DNA of 64,000 bases from Paraconiothyrium sp. Pb-2020 (GCA_022419385.1 JAJUBI010000006.1:1860001-1924000), one strand, 5' to 3'. Positions 21,592 to 33,663 are shown, numbered from the stretch's first letter. Notes: generated by a model not told the origin, from the sequence alone. Made by a program: numbers and translations.

Positions 21592-22846
21592 ATGAACGCA
21601 CTCTCCGAATACCTAATGTCTGACTCCCTCATCAACCCCATCCTCGATGGCGGCTACCTCCCACATTCTCTCATCCGGCTCGGTATCCGCCGTCAATTGT
21701 CCCAACGCCTCCAGGAGATCGCCACTCGATCATTATCCGAAGCATATGATTCTAAGATGCGCTACGTGAAGCTGCTCCGGGAAAGGCCCATTGCAATTGA
21801 AACGAAGAAGGCGAATGAGCAACATTACGAGGTGGGAACGGGTGTTTTGCAGGGTATGTTAGGTCCGAGAATGAAGTATAGTGCGTGTTTGTACGAGAAG
21901 GGGGATGAGAGCTTGGGTGAGGCGGAGGTCAAGATGTTGGAGGTTTATGTGGAGAGGGCGGAGTTGAAGGATGGCATGAGGATTTTGGATCTGGGGTGAG
22001 TGCGATTCTCTTTAAGAGAGTGAAGACAAGGTTCGATCTTACGTGCTATGTTCTGAGTTAGTGGGAGCTGTTCACACGTCAAGGAAAGAAGGGAACTGAA
22101 AAGCTGGAGTTGCGGACTATCATCGCTGACATGGGCGCTACAGATGCGGCTGGGGTTCTGCTTCTCTCTTTTTCGCAGAGCGTTTTCCTAACTCTCAGAT
22201 CACCGCATTCTCCAACTCGCGAACTCAGAAAGAGTACATTGACGCCGTGGCCAAATCGAGAGGCTTTACCAATCTTACTGTAATTACGGGGGATGCTGCC
22301 GACCACGAGTTCGAAGCCGCGACTTTCGATCGCGTGGTCTCTATTGAGATGTTTGAGCACATGAAGAATTACCAGTTGCTTCTGGAGAAGGTATCGAGAG
22401 CATTAATGCCAGGTGGCAAACTGTTTCTTCATATCTTTTGCCACAAAGATACGCCGTATGATTTTGAGGGCGGGTGGATGAGCGAGTTTTTCTTTACGGG
22501 TGGTATGTTCGACATTTCGAGTTCAATTATTTGGTAACACTAATTCGCCCCAGGGACTATGCCATCGGCTGATCTTCTACTATATTTCCAATCTAGTCTC
22601 TCAGTGCAACGACAATGGTGGGTAAATGGGCAACACTATGCGCAAACCTGCGAAGACTGGCTCAAGACCATGCTTCGCCATAAAGATAGCATCTGGCCTG
22701 CTCTTGTGGGAACATACGGCGAAAAAGACGTTGTTACGTGGTGGAACAGATGGCAAATATTCTATTTGGCATGCGCAGAATTGTTCAAGTGGGAAGGTGG
22801 CGATACGTGGGGTGTCACGCATCTTCTATTTGAGAAGAAGGCATAG
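21592..22846 (+). CDS. SAM-dependent methyltransferase, cyclopropane-fatty-acid-synthase / coclaurine N-methyltransferase-like
   Basis: The CFA-synthase superfamily transfers a methyl group from SAM to lipids or small amines. Model join(21592..21995, 22144..22502, 22554..22846), 351 aa. The two introns (148 and 51 bp) restore the SAM-binding motif ILDLG-CGWGS (about residues 131-140) and FFTGGTMPSADLLLYFQ. Other family blocks: AYDSKMRYVKLLRERPIAIE, YSACLYEKGDESLGEAE, SIEMFEHMKNY, CHKDTPYDFE and WWVNGQHYAQTCEDWL. The C-terminus ends TWGVTHLLFEKKA, as in eukaryotic coclaurine-type members. No membrane helix. The GTG at 21550 extends the frame but the first ATG is 21592. The substrate is unknown. 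Confidence 0.88.
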
Positions 22847-22899
22847 TATAGTCTTGTACCCCTTCTATCGTCCCAACATCGACGGTCAGGTTGACAGGT

Positions 22900-24147
22900 T
22901 TAGAACAACAAGTCCTCGTCACCAGATTCAGGGACCTCACCCTTCTCGTCGAGTACTTTGAGTTCCGATGCCCATGTCTCCAAGTCGAGCGTACTAGGAG
23001 CTTTCCCTTTCAATCTTCTCCTCCCAAACCCGCTTTCCGAAACATCCCTTCTGATACTATTTTGCTTCTCTTCCTGGTTCGGAAGCACTTCCGCTATGCT
23101 CTTGAGAAACTTTCCATATTCCACTACCTCATCATCGCTGCTTTCTTCATAGCTGTCTCGCGCTTTCAGCTTCCTGATCTTCTCTTCCAGGATCTGCACA
23201 GCATACACGAGGCAGTATGCTGGCTCCGAAGGCTCCAGTCCTGCGCTCCTCCTCCGCTTCTTAATCATCTGAAGGCTGGCACGCACATACTCGAGGGTAG
23301 TCGTAGGCTGCAACGTAGTCTGTGCGAAGTGGAGCCAATCGGATTTGCGGAAGTCAGATTCACAGCGAACTAGGTTCTGGCCAAGAGCTTGCTTCTGGTC
23401 TTGGGCGAACTCTTCTGTTTTTGAGGTAATTTCTCCCGGTACAGGCATCTCGTGCTCAATCGCATAGACAGCGTCCTTCTCTTCAAGAACCGTCATCGCG
23501 GCTACGACTTCAGCTTCTGCATCCGTCATCTGCTCACTGCTATGCGCAATCTCAGCCTTCAAGTCACGCACGCACGTCTCTACGTCCTCGAGCACTGAAT
23601 CGTACACGTTTCGACGCGCTGCGTCACTGTGCGCATTCCCGCATTCATCCGAGCCCGGACTCCCAGGCCCCGACTCACTGAACTGCGGTTTCCAGTAATG
23701 CTCCCCCGACCATGCGTTTCCCACTGGACTAGCAGGCAGAGGTCGTGACAGCCCGCTCTTAGCAAAAACGGGCGCGCTCACAGCGAGCCGAGGCGGCTGA
23801 CGCGCTGGTTTGTTTGCGCGCGCTTCGGCGGGCATGGTCTCGCGCTGCTGGCGCTTTTCGACTTGCAGGACGGCCCACCCTGTGCGATTACCGGTTTTGG
23901 CGCGGATGGGAGATTCGTCGCGGACTTTCGATATATGTAAGAGGGCTGCGCGGATATGGTTGCTTTCAAGATTTACAGAGACGCGGGAGGCGGTGGATTC
24001 GCCGCGCTTGCGCTGCCTTTCGGGGAGCTCGAAAACTTTGATACGAGAGGGTTTTGTGTGTTGTGGGAGTTTGTTGTCGTCTTCGGGCGCTGTTGTAGGA
24101 GCGGGAGAATACGCGCGAAGAGTGAGAGGTGACGAATTCGAATTCAT
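22900..24147 (-). CDS. unrecognised coiled-coil-rich protein
   Basis: A single-exon ORF of 415 aa from the ATG at 24147 (the frame extends to 24345 only from a TTG). No domain recognised. The N-terminal half is Ser/Pro/Arg-rich and probably disordered. Residues from about 180 on are helical and charged: VLEDVETCVRDLKAEIAHSS, EAEVVAAMTVLEEKDAV, then LVYAVQILEEKIRKLKARDS. This suggests a coiled coil. The tail is acidic (ESGDEDLLF). It converges with the methyltransferase gene, with stop codons 53 bp apart. Codon use and long open frame favour a real gene. Confidence 0.6.
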   Translation of the reverse strand: MNSNSSPLTLRAYSPAPTTAPEDDNKLPQHTKPSRIKVFELPERQRKRGESTASRVSVNLESNHIRAALLHISKVRDESPIRAKTGNRTGWAVLQVEKRQQRETMPAEARANKPARQPPRLAVSAPVFAKSGLSRPLPASPVGNAWSGEHYWKPQFSESGPGSPGSDECGNAHSDAARRNVYDSVLEDVETCVRDLKAEIAHSSEQMTDAEAEVVAAMTVLEEKDAVYAIEHEMPVPGEITSKTEEFAQDQKQALGQNLVRCESDFRKSDWLHFAQTTLQPTTTLEYVRASLQMIKKRRRSAGLEPSEPAYCLVYAVQILEEKIRKLKARDSYEESSDDEVVEYGKFLKSIAEVLPNQEEKQNSIRRDVSESGFGRRRLKGKAPSTLDLETWASELKVLDEKGEVPESGDEDLLF

Positions 24148-26775
24148 GCTGCGTGCTTTCAGTAGCAATGCACCCTTCGACTTAAAATGAGGGTCGCGAA
24201 AAGATTGGTGGCGGCGACTGAGGTCGAGGCGGGCAAGCGGGCGGGCGTTTGAGTGAGTGAATAGTGTAAACACGGTGCGTATAGCCCGGTGATCAGACCC
24301 ATATTGGCTCCATACCGAACCCAATGCAACTCTATCTTGACCCAAGATCAGGCCCCTTTATCGCTGTAACGACGATGCTGCCAACAGATAGACATGCTGA
24401 GGCAATCGGCACGCCGCCAATCGCCCATTCCAGCTCAAACAAGTTGGTGCTACTGCAGAACGTTCTTCAAAAGATGCGATTCACGCATATATTTTCGAGA
24501 ACCGGCCATCCTCGGGATCGTTGCGACCATCGGGGAAGCATGGAAGCGCCTAAGCATTCTGCCGTTCACCACCGACCTTCATTTTTACCCGCTGTGTCAT
24601 TCTTCCACTTCACTTCACTTCGAAATGTCCCAAAGGTGAAAAGTTTAGATCATCACAGCACATTCAATACCCTTTTCTCCAGGATACGCTAAGGAGAGGT
24701 ACACAGGTGATTCGTTCGGATCGTGCCTGAACTGAAGCTTCAGGCACTATGACTACCTCTCTCGCGGTCAAGGAAATTGCGGTGCTGGTCGAAGTTCAAT
24801 ATCCCTGTTTACTCGTCAAGTGGTCGACCTCGACCGCCAGGGTGCGTTAATAGACCAAGATGCGGAAATCACAAGCTTCGGAGAAGCTCTCTAGTTGCAA
24901 TCACGACGTACGACTATCGAACACTTCAAGCCCACGATACGCACACAGAAGATTGACCCCAGCTGAAGCTGATGCCAAATAGAGAAGATTTGGTGTGAGA
25001 CCCAGATTCACTCGGAATCGAAGAAGTGTCAATAGCGTCATGTGGGCATTCGATCCGGGGATTTTGACGGCCTCAACTGAGCTCACCACGAAAATGACGA
25101 GCAGAGTCAGCATGTCCGCTATGATCTGCACAGTTGGCAGCATTTGCAACATCTCAATCAACTGCTATTTGATATATACAACTGAAGCCGCCGGTGTTAC
25201 GCACCAGCAAGTTGAGATCAGTTAAACATCGTGTTGATAGCGCGTGGTGTTAGGACGTCCGAGTGAAATGATGACACACTCACGTCGCATCTTAGTATCA
25301 AATTTTTTTCACGACGATGTGGCTGCTACCGGTGATTGTTGCCAACATCTTCCTTCAGTGCTAGCCTAATAACTATCTCCCGCCGGCGCCTGTATGGAGT
25401 TGGCTCAATAGCAGTGATTTCATCTTCGCATCGACACTGGCGCTTGGGCTGAGTCACCGGAACAGCAGAGGTCGTTCGTAACTTTTGTTTCTCGGTCAAC
25501 CCAAGAGTTAGAATTAGGAAATACACCTAATTTGCAAACCGCGAGGAGCCTTAACACTCTGCTGACGGAAGTGATCGATGCTACGCTTCAAATTTTGCGC
25601 TTGGGATGTCCTCACGAACTCGTTCTACCAGAACCAGGAATTGGAGCCTACGCGTTCCATTTGCGTCGTCACAAGTTTGGCGTCATGGTTAGTCAACAAT
25701 GGAATCAGACTATGAAACTACGGTCGCACGGAAGCTGACCGGACGGTAATCATCAGCAACATAGAAATGCAGTAGCCAAGGAGCACTCTACCTCCTAGCT
25801 CAGGTATCGATTACGGGGCAAGACTCAAGACCCTATTTTACTGTACCCGACAACACGGGTAAGCCTATTCTGCGTAACCGCAATGTGCAAGTGTTGCAGG
25901 CTTGGCTTATCCCGGGTTCAGTGCAATGGCTAGCTATCGGACGCCATCAAATTCTTTGTCCATTTCGCGCTAGTCGCCGTGTTGCTCGATGTATGCTGCA
26001 CGTCTACTTTGAGCCTCATCACGGACATGATACGGAGATGGTTCGATTTACTGGGACTCTCAAATGCCGAGTTCCCTGCGACACCTGGACTGGCTATGAG
26101 TTTATAAGCAGTCATTCTCTTAAGACTCCTCTAGGCCGTGTGTTCTGTTATCCTAGTTACACATGGCTTCAATTCAACGATCACTCCCGCAAGCGCAGGA
26201 CTAGCTCCAGCACCACGGATGTGGCGCGCAACGACCGGACCGCGTTTGTGTCGGAACATGCACTCAACCAATCCCAACGACAGTGACCCAGGCATGTATT
26301 ACATCACAACAAGAGAATCTGAGTCGGTCTCAGGCCCGAGCCTCCATTCAGCCTCTCCCGAGGATGGCATTTTGTATCGCATTTCAACACTCGGGTTCCC
26401 CAATCGAGACATGCCTACGTCCGGCTCCAGAAGTCCAGATCGCGTGGCGAGCACAAATACTCTAGTTCAGCATGGGGGCAAAATCTGAGGTAGATTGAGT
26501 GGGCCAAGAGACGGTTCCGCCGTGATTGGGGGTGCAGACCCAGGGATCTGGTTGGTACGGCCCGAATCTCGGACTATACTATCAACCATTGCAAGAGACA
26601 GGAGTATAAACCTCTCTATAGGACCTCGTCTGGTTCATATCAGCAGTAGCTCCATCTTCTTTCGCTCTCAGAAAAAGCTGTCGAGTCAATCTCAGAAGCG
26701 AACGTTTCTGTTTGTTCTCACCCACTTCGACGTCACCTTAACCTTCGCAATTGGATCTGGTCCAATCATTCCCCC
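24148..26775. other. gene-poor stretch with no supported gene
   Basis: About 2.6 kb. All ORFs are short, lack ATG-to-motif support and resemble no family. An 8-bp perfect stem with a 9-nt loop is present at 24723-24747. The stretch leads into a sugar transporter pseudogene, so it may be decayed sequence. Confidence 0.4.
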
Positions 26776-27721
26776 ATGCCTTCCCAAATCTCAGGATGGG
26801 CCTTGTACCAGGTCATGTCAGCATGCTGCGGTTCTGCATTCATGCTGTACGGTTACGACGCTGGTGTGCTCGGGGGCATTCAATCAACACCACAATTCCT
26901 CGATGCTATCGGAAATCCTAAGGGCGTTTACATCATTCCCATCATCGCGTCGATCTACAACCTCGCTGCCGCCGCTATGGCAAGTTTCCCGGGTACAGAA
27001 TGGACGTGTTCCTCTACCACTGCGAAAGAAAGACCTCTTCTCTGTGTATTGATCTTGTTTCCTACCCACCAGTCTGGTATATTGAGCGCATCGGTCGTCG
27101 TTCCATAATGTTCTGGACCTCTATTGGCTGCGGGAGCTGCATGCTCGTGTACATTGTCCTCGCCACCCTCCCGGAATCTTTGCCAACCGTGGGTACAAAC
27201 TGGTCCGCAGTCGCCATGATCATGCTCTACATGGTTGTCTTCAGCTTCGGCTGGCTCGGTCCCCCATGGATCTACGGTCCCGAGATCGCGCCTCTGAAGT
27301 ACCGCCACGTCGCTGGTGGTCTCGCAGCGTGCGGCGAGTGGCTCTCGACCTGGTTATGGTATTTGGTGGCGGGACCGGTATCAAGGCTGTTGGTCCGAGG
27401 ATCTTCATCTGGCCCTTGATCTGCTGCTTCATTGCTGCCCCTTATGTGTGGTTCTGCTGTCCTGAGACGACTGGACGTACGCTCGAGGGGATTGACTATC
27501 TCTGGGCGAAGCAACACGTGCGCGATCGCATGGATCAGATGGGCATTAGTGCTGTAGGTAATATGAGGAGGCATTTTGTGCAAAGCATCGAGAAGGGAAG
27601 GACCGGATCGTACGCGCAGCACATTGAGAAGGCTGAGACATCGAGTGCGGAGCAGGTAAAATATGATGAGGTCAAGTCTAATCAGGTGTACTCAGATCAG
27701 AGTCTATCTCCCGATTGTTGA
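26776..27721 (+). pseudogene. MFS sugar transporter, internally deleted and frameshifted
   Basis: The N-terminus of a hexose-type transporter begins at ATG 26776: SGWALYQVMSACCGSAFMLY, GYDAGVLGG, then IASIYNLAAAA. It then breaks around 26980. The homology resumes in another frame near 27060 at YPPVWYIERIGRRSIMFWTS, the loop after helix 8. Only about 80 bp separate the two, where roughly 230 codons (helices 2-8) should lie. A second break near 27350 shifts the frame again between GEWLSTW and MVFGGGTGIKAVGPR, consistent with a 1-bp deletion. The last part (IFIWPLICCFIAAPYVWF, CPETTGRTLEGIDYLWA) runs to a TGA at 27719-27721. In the family this protein would have 12 helices and about 500-550 residues. 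Introns cannot explain the missing core. Confidence 0.88.
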
Positions 27722-29321
27722 TAGCTGCTCGAGCGAAGAGCTCAGTACCTAGCAATTGTCGAGAAGGAGACGGGTCTCATACATGGCGCGGCAGATGATC
27801 CAAAAGCAAATCTGTCTCCACAACAGCCATTATTCAGCACATCATTCTGGAACTGGATGCCAGATGATAAGTGATAGCGTTGTATCAAGTTGGATCTGGA
27901 TCTATTTTTTATGCAGCTTGGTACTTTCAATCGCCGTATATCTGTACACGTACGTCATGCATCGCCGACAGAAGGAGCGGCGCAATCGAAAACTTGGATT
28001 GAACCGACGAGCGAGCGCAGTGCCGAGTCTCGGTTTAAGAACACTTTCTACGAAAAATATAGACTACATCGTCTAGTTACCTATGGTAGGCTTGCTGGGG
28101 AATATGCCAATTTCATGAAGAAAAAAAAAAGATGGGCAAGAGTGAAGCTAATATGGTTCAGATACAGAGAACCCATGCTCTTGCTCGAGATCCTTGACGA
28201 TAACGTGGAAATGAGATTGCAGCAGTGCTTACAAGTTCACGTGTCTCCCCTACTGTAGATCAATATGCACACAAGGCAGAATACGTCGATGCTTCATTGC
28301 AGCGCTAGAATTCAAGATGCTAGGACAGAGGAACCACACCCTAGGGGCTTAGAGCTACACGCCCAAGACTAGAATATCAGTACCAATACCAGGGACTTTG
28401 CTCAACTGTTTCCCAAAACATACGGGCCTACTGCTTATGCATCACTCTGTATTCGTCCCCAGTCTTAGCAAAGAGGGTGCTATTTGCCCGGCCTTAGGCC
28501 CGCATACGCGCTCGGAGGCCACCAACCACGCTTGTTAGCACTGCGTACTCCAGCGTCAACGAGAAGCTCCTGCTGAAGCCAACGTTCCGTCGAATGTCAT
28601 ACATGCATAGCCCCTTCCATAAATCTTCTCACGCTAGCTGTTAGATCCATGTAATAGGACGGTGATAGGGTTCATAGTCATAGTGCTGCATTGCAATGTC
28701 TAGCGCGAACGAGGGGACATGCTCAGCCGCGCTCATTATGCATTTACTCTGTCGCAACACACGTCGATCATCTCGAAGTATCGCAACTTCAGGACACTAC
28801 ACATTTCTCTGCGCTTATGCAAGCTTTTGCTGTGCAAGCTAGCAGCAATTGGCGACATCAAGGGCAGTGTGCAAAGTGCTTCGCAAATATGATAATTGCC
28901 TATCTCAGGGATACCTGATACTGAGCTGAAGATCATCCACAGTGAACAGAACCGGAGAATACCTTTACCAAACCACCGACCAGCCCAAGCTGGGCCGGTC
29001 CGACACACTCCCACACTCCCTCTTGTTCAATAACCAGACATAGAGATCTATAACCCTGCCCTGAAAGATGCCCAGGCACCAAATTTTTTGACACACCAAA
29101 AGAAATAGGAATCGAAAAACCCTACTGGGGTATTCGCGGAGAAGGTAAGTCCGGTTGATCTATCAGACGATTCCTGCCAGTCATTTCATTGCGTCGTTTC
29201 GTCATCCGTCCACTGCACTGTACGTGTGGACATGCAAATCCGCAAGCTCGTGATACGCATCTACTGATGACTCCCAGACGATATGCGAGGGCACGTATTA
29301 TGTGACACCCTCAAAAACGGA
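27722..29321. other. gene-poor stretch with no supported gene
   Basis: About 1.6 kb downstream of the transporter pseudogene. Contains short unconvincing ORFs, including a 122-codon frame at 27890-28258 with a Lys/Arg-rich end and a poly-A run near 28122. Nothing recognised. Confidence 0.4.
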
Positions 29322-31196
29322 TCAGTAGTCTGGATCCTCACTTCGTGGCTTGTACATGATCGTCGTGAGGAACTGCACATTGTTAGATCGTTTCTCGATA
29401 GTATATGGCGATCATGGCATACCTTCTGCTTGTACCTTGTCGTTGCACTCGTAGCAAGAATGTTATCCTTGATACTGCTCGTCGCCAGGTGATTTAGCAC
29501 CGTGTGATTTGGCATGATCAATACGCTGCTATCGTCCTTCATCGGAGTTGTCCCGTTCAAAATGCTCTTACTAAGAAACATTGGAAGCGTGGGAGGAGTC
29601 GGTAGGGCGCTACCCGCAGCATTGGCACGTACAAAGCGCCGCGAGTCCTCCGGGGCATCCAAATCGAGCAGATAGCGCGGTATGCTCTGATGATACCTTT
29701 TGGGAGCTGGTGCTGGAACTTTCGGCTTAGGTTCGGGGAGGGGCTTCTGCACGGGTGCGAGCTCTGGGGTGGCTGGTAGGACTTGCGGAGGGTAGATGCC
29801 CGCGGGAGCCTGTTGGTCTTGGACGGGGACGGGAGCGGTTTCTGACTTTTTCGATTCGTCCTTGGTTTCGGCTCCGGGCTTCGGGATATCGTCGTACGAC
29901 ACTTCCACATAATTGACAAGGATGTTGGTGTAGTCCACCGCCGTCGGCATCTTGTCGGACGTTCGCATGTCGTTGTCCACAATGAACATGAGATGGTGAG
30001 TGCCGGGTGTAATGTGGACATAGGCAGACAGGACATCTTTCTTCTTGCTGGGACCACTGTCAAGGAATGCAAGTCAGTATGTCGTTGCGCAGTGTAACCG
30101 TAAAACAACGAGGCAAAAGTGACGCGTAAGAAATAGATTTTACACATGCAAGCCCCAAGTTTATTGGCTTCAAATGATTGAGCAAGTCTGGGCGGCGCTG
30201 CACGAAACCGCAGCCACACGGGTAGACGCAGGCTGCCGGCAGATCATCTGCCTGAGCTCTGAAACCGGCTGCCCACGTGAAAGTAAAGGGCACAACTCAC
30301 TTTCGATGTAGTTTAAATTTCCGCTCCCAGCCCGCAAATGTACCGGTCACATATACTCGCTCGCCGGGTCCCTCCCACTCAATCAGTGTTGGCACCGTCA
30401 CCTGGCCTTGCGGGCCCTTGAACTCGTCTGCCAGGTCATCGTCCTCTGCAGTCCGGTCGCTCAACATGGACGTCCGCCGCGGTAGGGCTCCCTCGATCTC
30501 GTCATGGTTTATGAGGCTCGTCGGATCTGCGGGCGAGATAATGGGTGAGCCTGGGCCCACAGGTTCCTCTTCGATAGGCAACGGCAGGCGGGGTGGGCGG
30601 CTGTAGTGGGACGAGGGCACGACGAAGGCTTCCTGCGAGGCGTCGGCGGGCTCGAGGGAGGCAGCGGACGCTGGTTCAATCCTGCCACCATGCGAATGCG
30701 GGTCTTCACGAGGTATCGGCAGTGGCTTTGGCGCAGTTCTCGGGGACGGTATCGGCTTCTCTTCTACGGGCAGCGGCTTTGGCTTAGGCGGGGTCAGGTC
30801 GCGTGGCTGGCCCTTCGGGCGGCTCTGCTCGTTCCCCATCTTCTCCTGCGAGGCCGACTTGAAGTTGTCCTGTGCGGCGCGGAGTGTGTTTGTGATTTGC
30901 GCGGTGGGCGTGGCGGCGGAAACGGTTTGCGACCGGCTTCTCGGCCGTGCGGGCGCTGTGAGGGCAGCAGCGCTCTCGAGGGAAGCCGAGGGTGGGGCAA
31001 CGCTCGCTTTCCTGTCGAAGACGGTGCTGAGCGCCTGGATCGACTCTCTGCGCTTGGGGTTGTGCTGGTGGGCGCGATCGCGGTCATGATAGGGCGCATG
31101 TGATGTGGGCGATGTCACGCTCGCGACGGGGCTTTGTGGGTGACTGGAGCTCCCTCCCGGCGTGGGGGCGCGCGACGAGCTGGGTTGGTTGCCCAT
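29322..31196 (-). CDS. AMPK/SNF1 complex beta subunit (SIP1/SIP2/GAL83 family)
   Basis: The beta subunit scaffolds the SNF1/AMPK kinase and sets its location and glycogen binding. Model complement(join(29322..29372, 29423..30056, 30302..31196 region with donor at 30301/30300)), 526 aa. The introns are 30057-30300 (244 bp) and 29373-29422 (50 bp). They restore KLHRN-GPSKKKDV and TTRYKQK-FLTTIMYKP. The N-terminus MGNQPSSS is a good N-myristoylation signal, and a second MGN sequence lies near residue 120. About 260 Ser/Pro-rich residues precede the carbohydrate-binding module (CBM48) VTVPTLIEWEGPGERVYVTG with FAGWERKF and THHLMFIVDND. The ASC domain follows a proline-rich linker: SIPRYLLDLDAP, LPTPPTLPMFLSKSILN and LIMPNHTVLNHLATSSI. 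The upstream frame to 31409 has no ATG before 31196. Confidence 0.94.
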
Positions 31197-31647
31197 GTCG
31201 AGAGCATACGAGAGGAGGCCGCGGCGGCTCGTTCCATCCAGAAGGCAGTATGGAAGTCGCACACAAGTCGCCCGCCCGCCCGCCAATGCAGGCTGCAGAA
31301 GATCGATCTGCACGGCGCACAGGCCATGGAGCTCTATCGCGGGGCTCCCACAGTAGCTTCCCTGGCGTTGAGCTACTCCCTTTCGATCCCTGGAACACTT
31401 CCGCGTCACCAGCTACATCGCCTCCGCGACATTCACTTGGAGCATCGGAGCAGGCTCAACCCGATTGAGGTGGTGGACCTCCGTTCGGAAACGACCGCCA
31501 TGGCCGCCTGGCATTCACTCGCTTCATCCCTGCCAGCAGACACCGCACCCCTACACCGACACGCCAACGTCCCAGATACCTCGTGGTACACCAAAGGGCA
31601 ACGATCGCCGGCTCCCCGGTTGTTAGACTGACGGCAGTCCGCCCACC
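31197..31647. promoter_or_regulatory. shared divergent promoter, AMPK-beta / small membrane protein
   Basis: A 451-bp gap between divergent genes. GC-rich with several overlapping non-homologous ORFs on both strands. No specific site recognised. Confidence 0.45.
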
Positions 31648-32228
31648 ATGGCCGACGCGCACACCATCCTCTTCACTATATTCTACTGCCTTTGGTGGCC
31701 TACAGCCAAGATCCTCGCCGCCCTTGGCTTCATCCTATCACCTTTCTGGGTAGTCACGAAGTTTGCTTTCCTTCCTGCAGCCCACCTCCTCCATGGTATC
31801 TACGTGATTGTCTCATTCCCGCTGAGACTGCATGTACTAGAACGCATTGAAGTAGGTCGATTCTATTGTTCTACAACGACATTACAAGGACCGAGATGCA
31901 GCGAGCACCAAAGCAAGGGGGTATCGTGCTAACGCAGCAACAGACTATATACATATGGGTCGGCGTCGCGGCTCTGATCGGATGCATCGCCGGCACCATC
32001 CTGTTCCTCATTTTCAAGTTCCTCACTTCAGCGTTCAAGATTGACGGAGCAACGAGGTCTCAACCAAGCGCAAATGGCAGGACAGTCAAAGAGTTCAGGG
32101 CAGCGCGACGAGTAAAGAAAGAGCCGCACGCTGGAAGTCCGTCTGGTCCACGCATCGATAGAGTGGCAACACTTCGAAAGAGGGGCCTATCATCGCATCC
32201 GATCCTTGAGGAAGAGTCCGAATTCTGA
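31648..32228 (+). CDS. small two-helix membrane protein of unknown function
   Basis: Model join(31648..31851, 31944..32228), 162 aa. The 92-bp intron (GTAGGT...CAACAG, phase 0) joins LHVLERIE to TIYIWVGVAALIG. The start is a real ATG in CCACCATGG context. Two to three hydrophobic segments: TILFTIFYCLWWPTAKILAA and FILSPFWVVTKFAFLPAAHL in exon 1, then WVGVAALIGCIAGTILFLIF in exon 2. A basic tail follows (RAARRVKKEPH). I do not recognise a family with a known function. It probably sits in an internal membrane with the basic tail cytosolic. Its stop lies only 35 bp from the stop of the convergent seven-helix gene. Confidence 0.75.
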
Positions 32229-32263
32229 CAGCTGCTGCTGAGGTTGGACCAGAATGTTGTATC

Positions 32264-33663
32264 CTATTTAATCAGGTAGCGCATGTTGACTGAATCATCC
32301 CTACCAGCACCATGTATCATCCTAGCACCAATGTTTGCGCAATGCCCTGTCTTTCCTGCTTCAGAAGCATGTACTGGTTGTTGCGGTGGTACAGTAGAAG
32401 CGCTGCTTGCGGAACCAGGCGGCGGCTGTGCTAGCAAAACCAACGCCCTCCCATCAAGCTCGGTAGATCCCAATGTAAGCCAATGGACAACACACGTGGA
32501 CCAGGTAACTGCGCAATACGAGTAAGTGCCCTGAAAGTCAGATGGTACAAGCAGATGCTTACCATCGAAGGCGCAAGTAGTCAAGCATACCCAACCCAGC
32601 TCCTGCCCGTGAAGCGGGATCAAAGCCACAAGGTTTCCAACAGTCGGCAGCATGACCAATACGGAACCCCAGAGGGACCTCCAAAGTAATCTTTCGATCG
32701 ACTTGAAAGATTGGTGATTCATCGAATACACGTCCGGGCTGTTCGAACGACCATGTTGCCTTTCCAGAATACGGCGCACTACTTTCGCGTATAGAGTCGT
32801 AGGGTTTCCCTCGTTTGATCTGATGTTGAGACGAAGTAAGGGCCGCAAAAGATATATAAATATGCCCGTCAAGAGCGTGTTGATAACCACGTCGAAGGTG
32901 AGCAGCGGGATTGTGACACGGAAGGGTAGGCCAATACGACATCGTCCATCAATCTCCGACAGGTTCGCAATGGGCCATATGAAACCGCACATAGCGATAC
33001 TCCCGAACCCGCAAGCTATTGTCAGCATGCCACCAAGCCAGATCCAATCTCGTGAACGTTTCATATACGGCGCTCGGAGCGCATGAGCACGCTCAACCAG
33101 GAAGATATACCTAGGAATATGGTCAGCCTCCTGCGTGATGGTGCATTGATTTGCATGAAAGTGATGCAAAACACTGCGGTTGTCGAGCAAGCTCACATTA
33201 CAACTTTACAGCTTACATAGAATGCGAGACAAATGATAATGGCCGCATGACAAACACCTGAAGTCGACAGCCCAAGTCCACTCTCGACGACGGCTGCGGA
33301 CGCGACAAAGGACATGGCGAGACAACCAAGAACTATGACCAACACACGTGTTAGGGTGAAGGTCTGGAGATGTTGACGCTCTAGCTGTCTAACGCGATAC
33401 CCTGTCTATGATCAGGTCATCTAGCAAGTATGCTGGTGGCCGCTCTTACCTAGCATGCCGGCAAGAAGCGATATGCATACAATCGATGCGGAGAGAAAGA
33501 ATGTCCGCGACGTAGGTGAGTCACCAGAGCTAGCAGTTCGATGTGTCCCATCGTTGGTAGCAGCTGGAGGCTGCAACGGGCTTGCTGCTGCAGTGGATGC
33601 AAGCACGGTCCAAGAGAGTGCTACCTCCAGCAATGCATGACGAGAGCAGGTGTCTAGTACCAT
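32264..33663 (-). CDS. seven-helix fungal membrane protein of unknown function
   Basis: Model complement(join(32264..32508, 32563..33110, 33197..33401, 33450..33663)), 403 aa. All junctions fit: AGMLG-YRVRQLERQHL, SCKVVM-YIFLVERAHALRAP and TTCAFD-VTWSTCVVHWLTLG. Hydrophobic segments: FFLSASIVCISLLAGML; VLVIVLGCLAMSFVASA; AAIIICLAFYVSCKVVM; WIWLGGMLTIACGFGSIAMC; LLTFDVVINTLLTGIFIYLL; SVLVMLPTVGNLVALI; TTCAFDVTWSTCVVHWL. A further N-terminal stretch could be a signal peptide. The layout recalls fungal GPCR-like proteins but no ligand class can be named. The last intron (32509-32562) is exactly 54 nt with no stop in frame. The tail is Pro/Ser/Ala-rich. The start ATG is at 33663. Confidence 0.78.
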
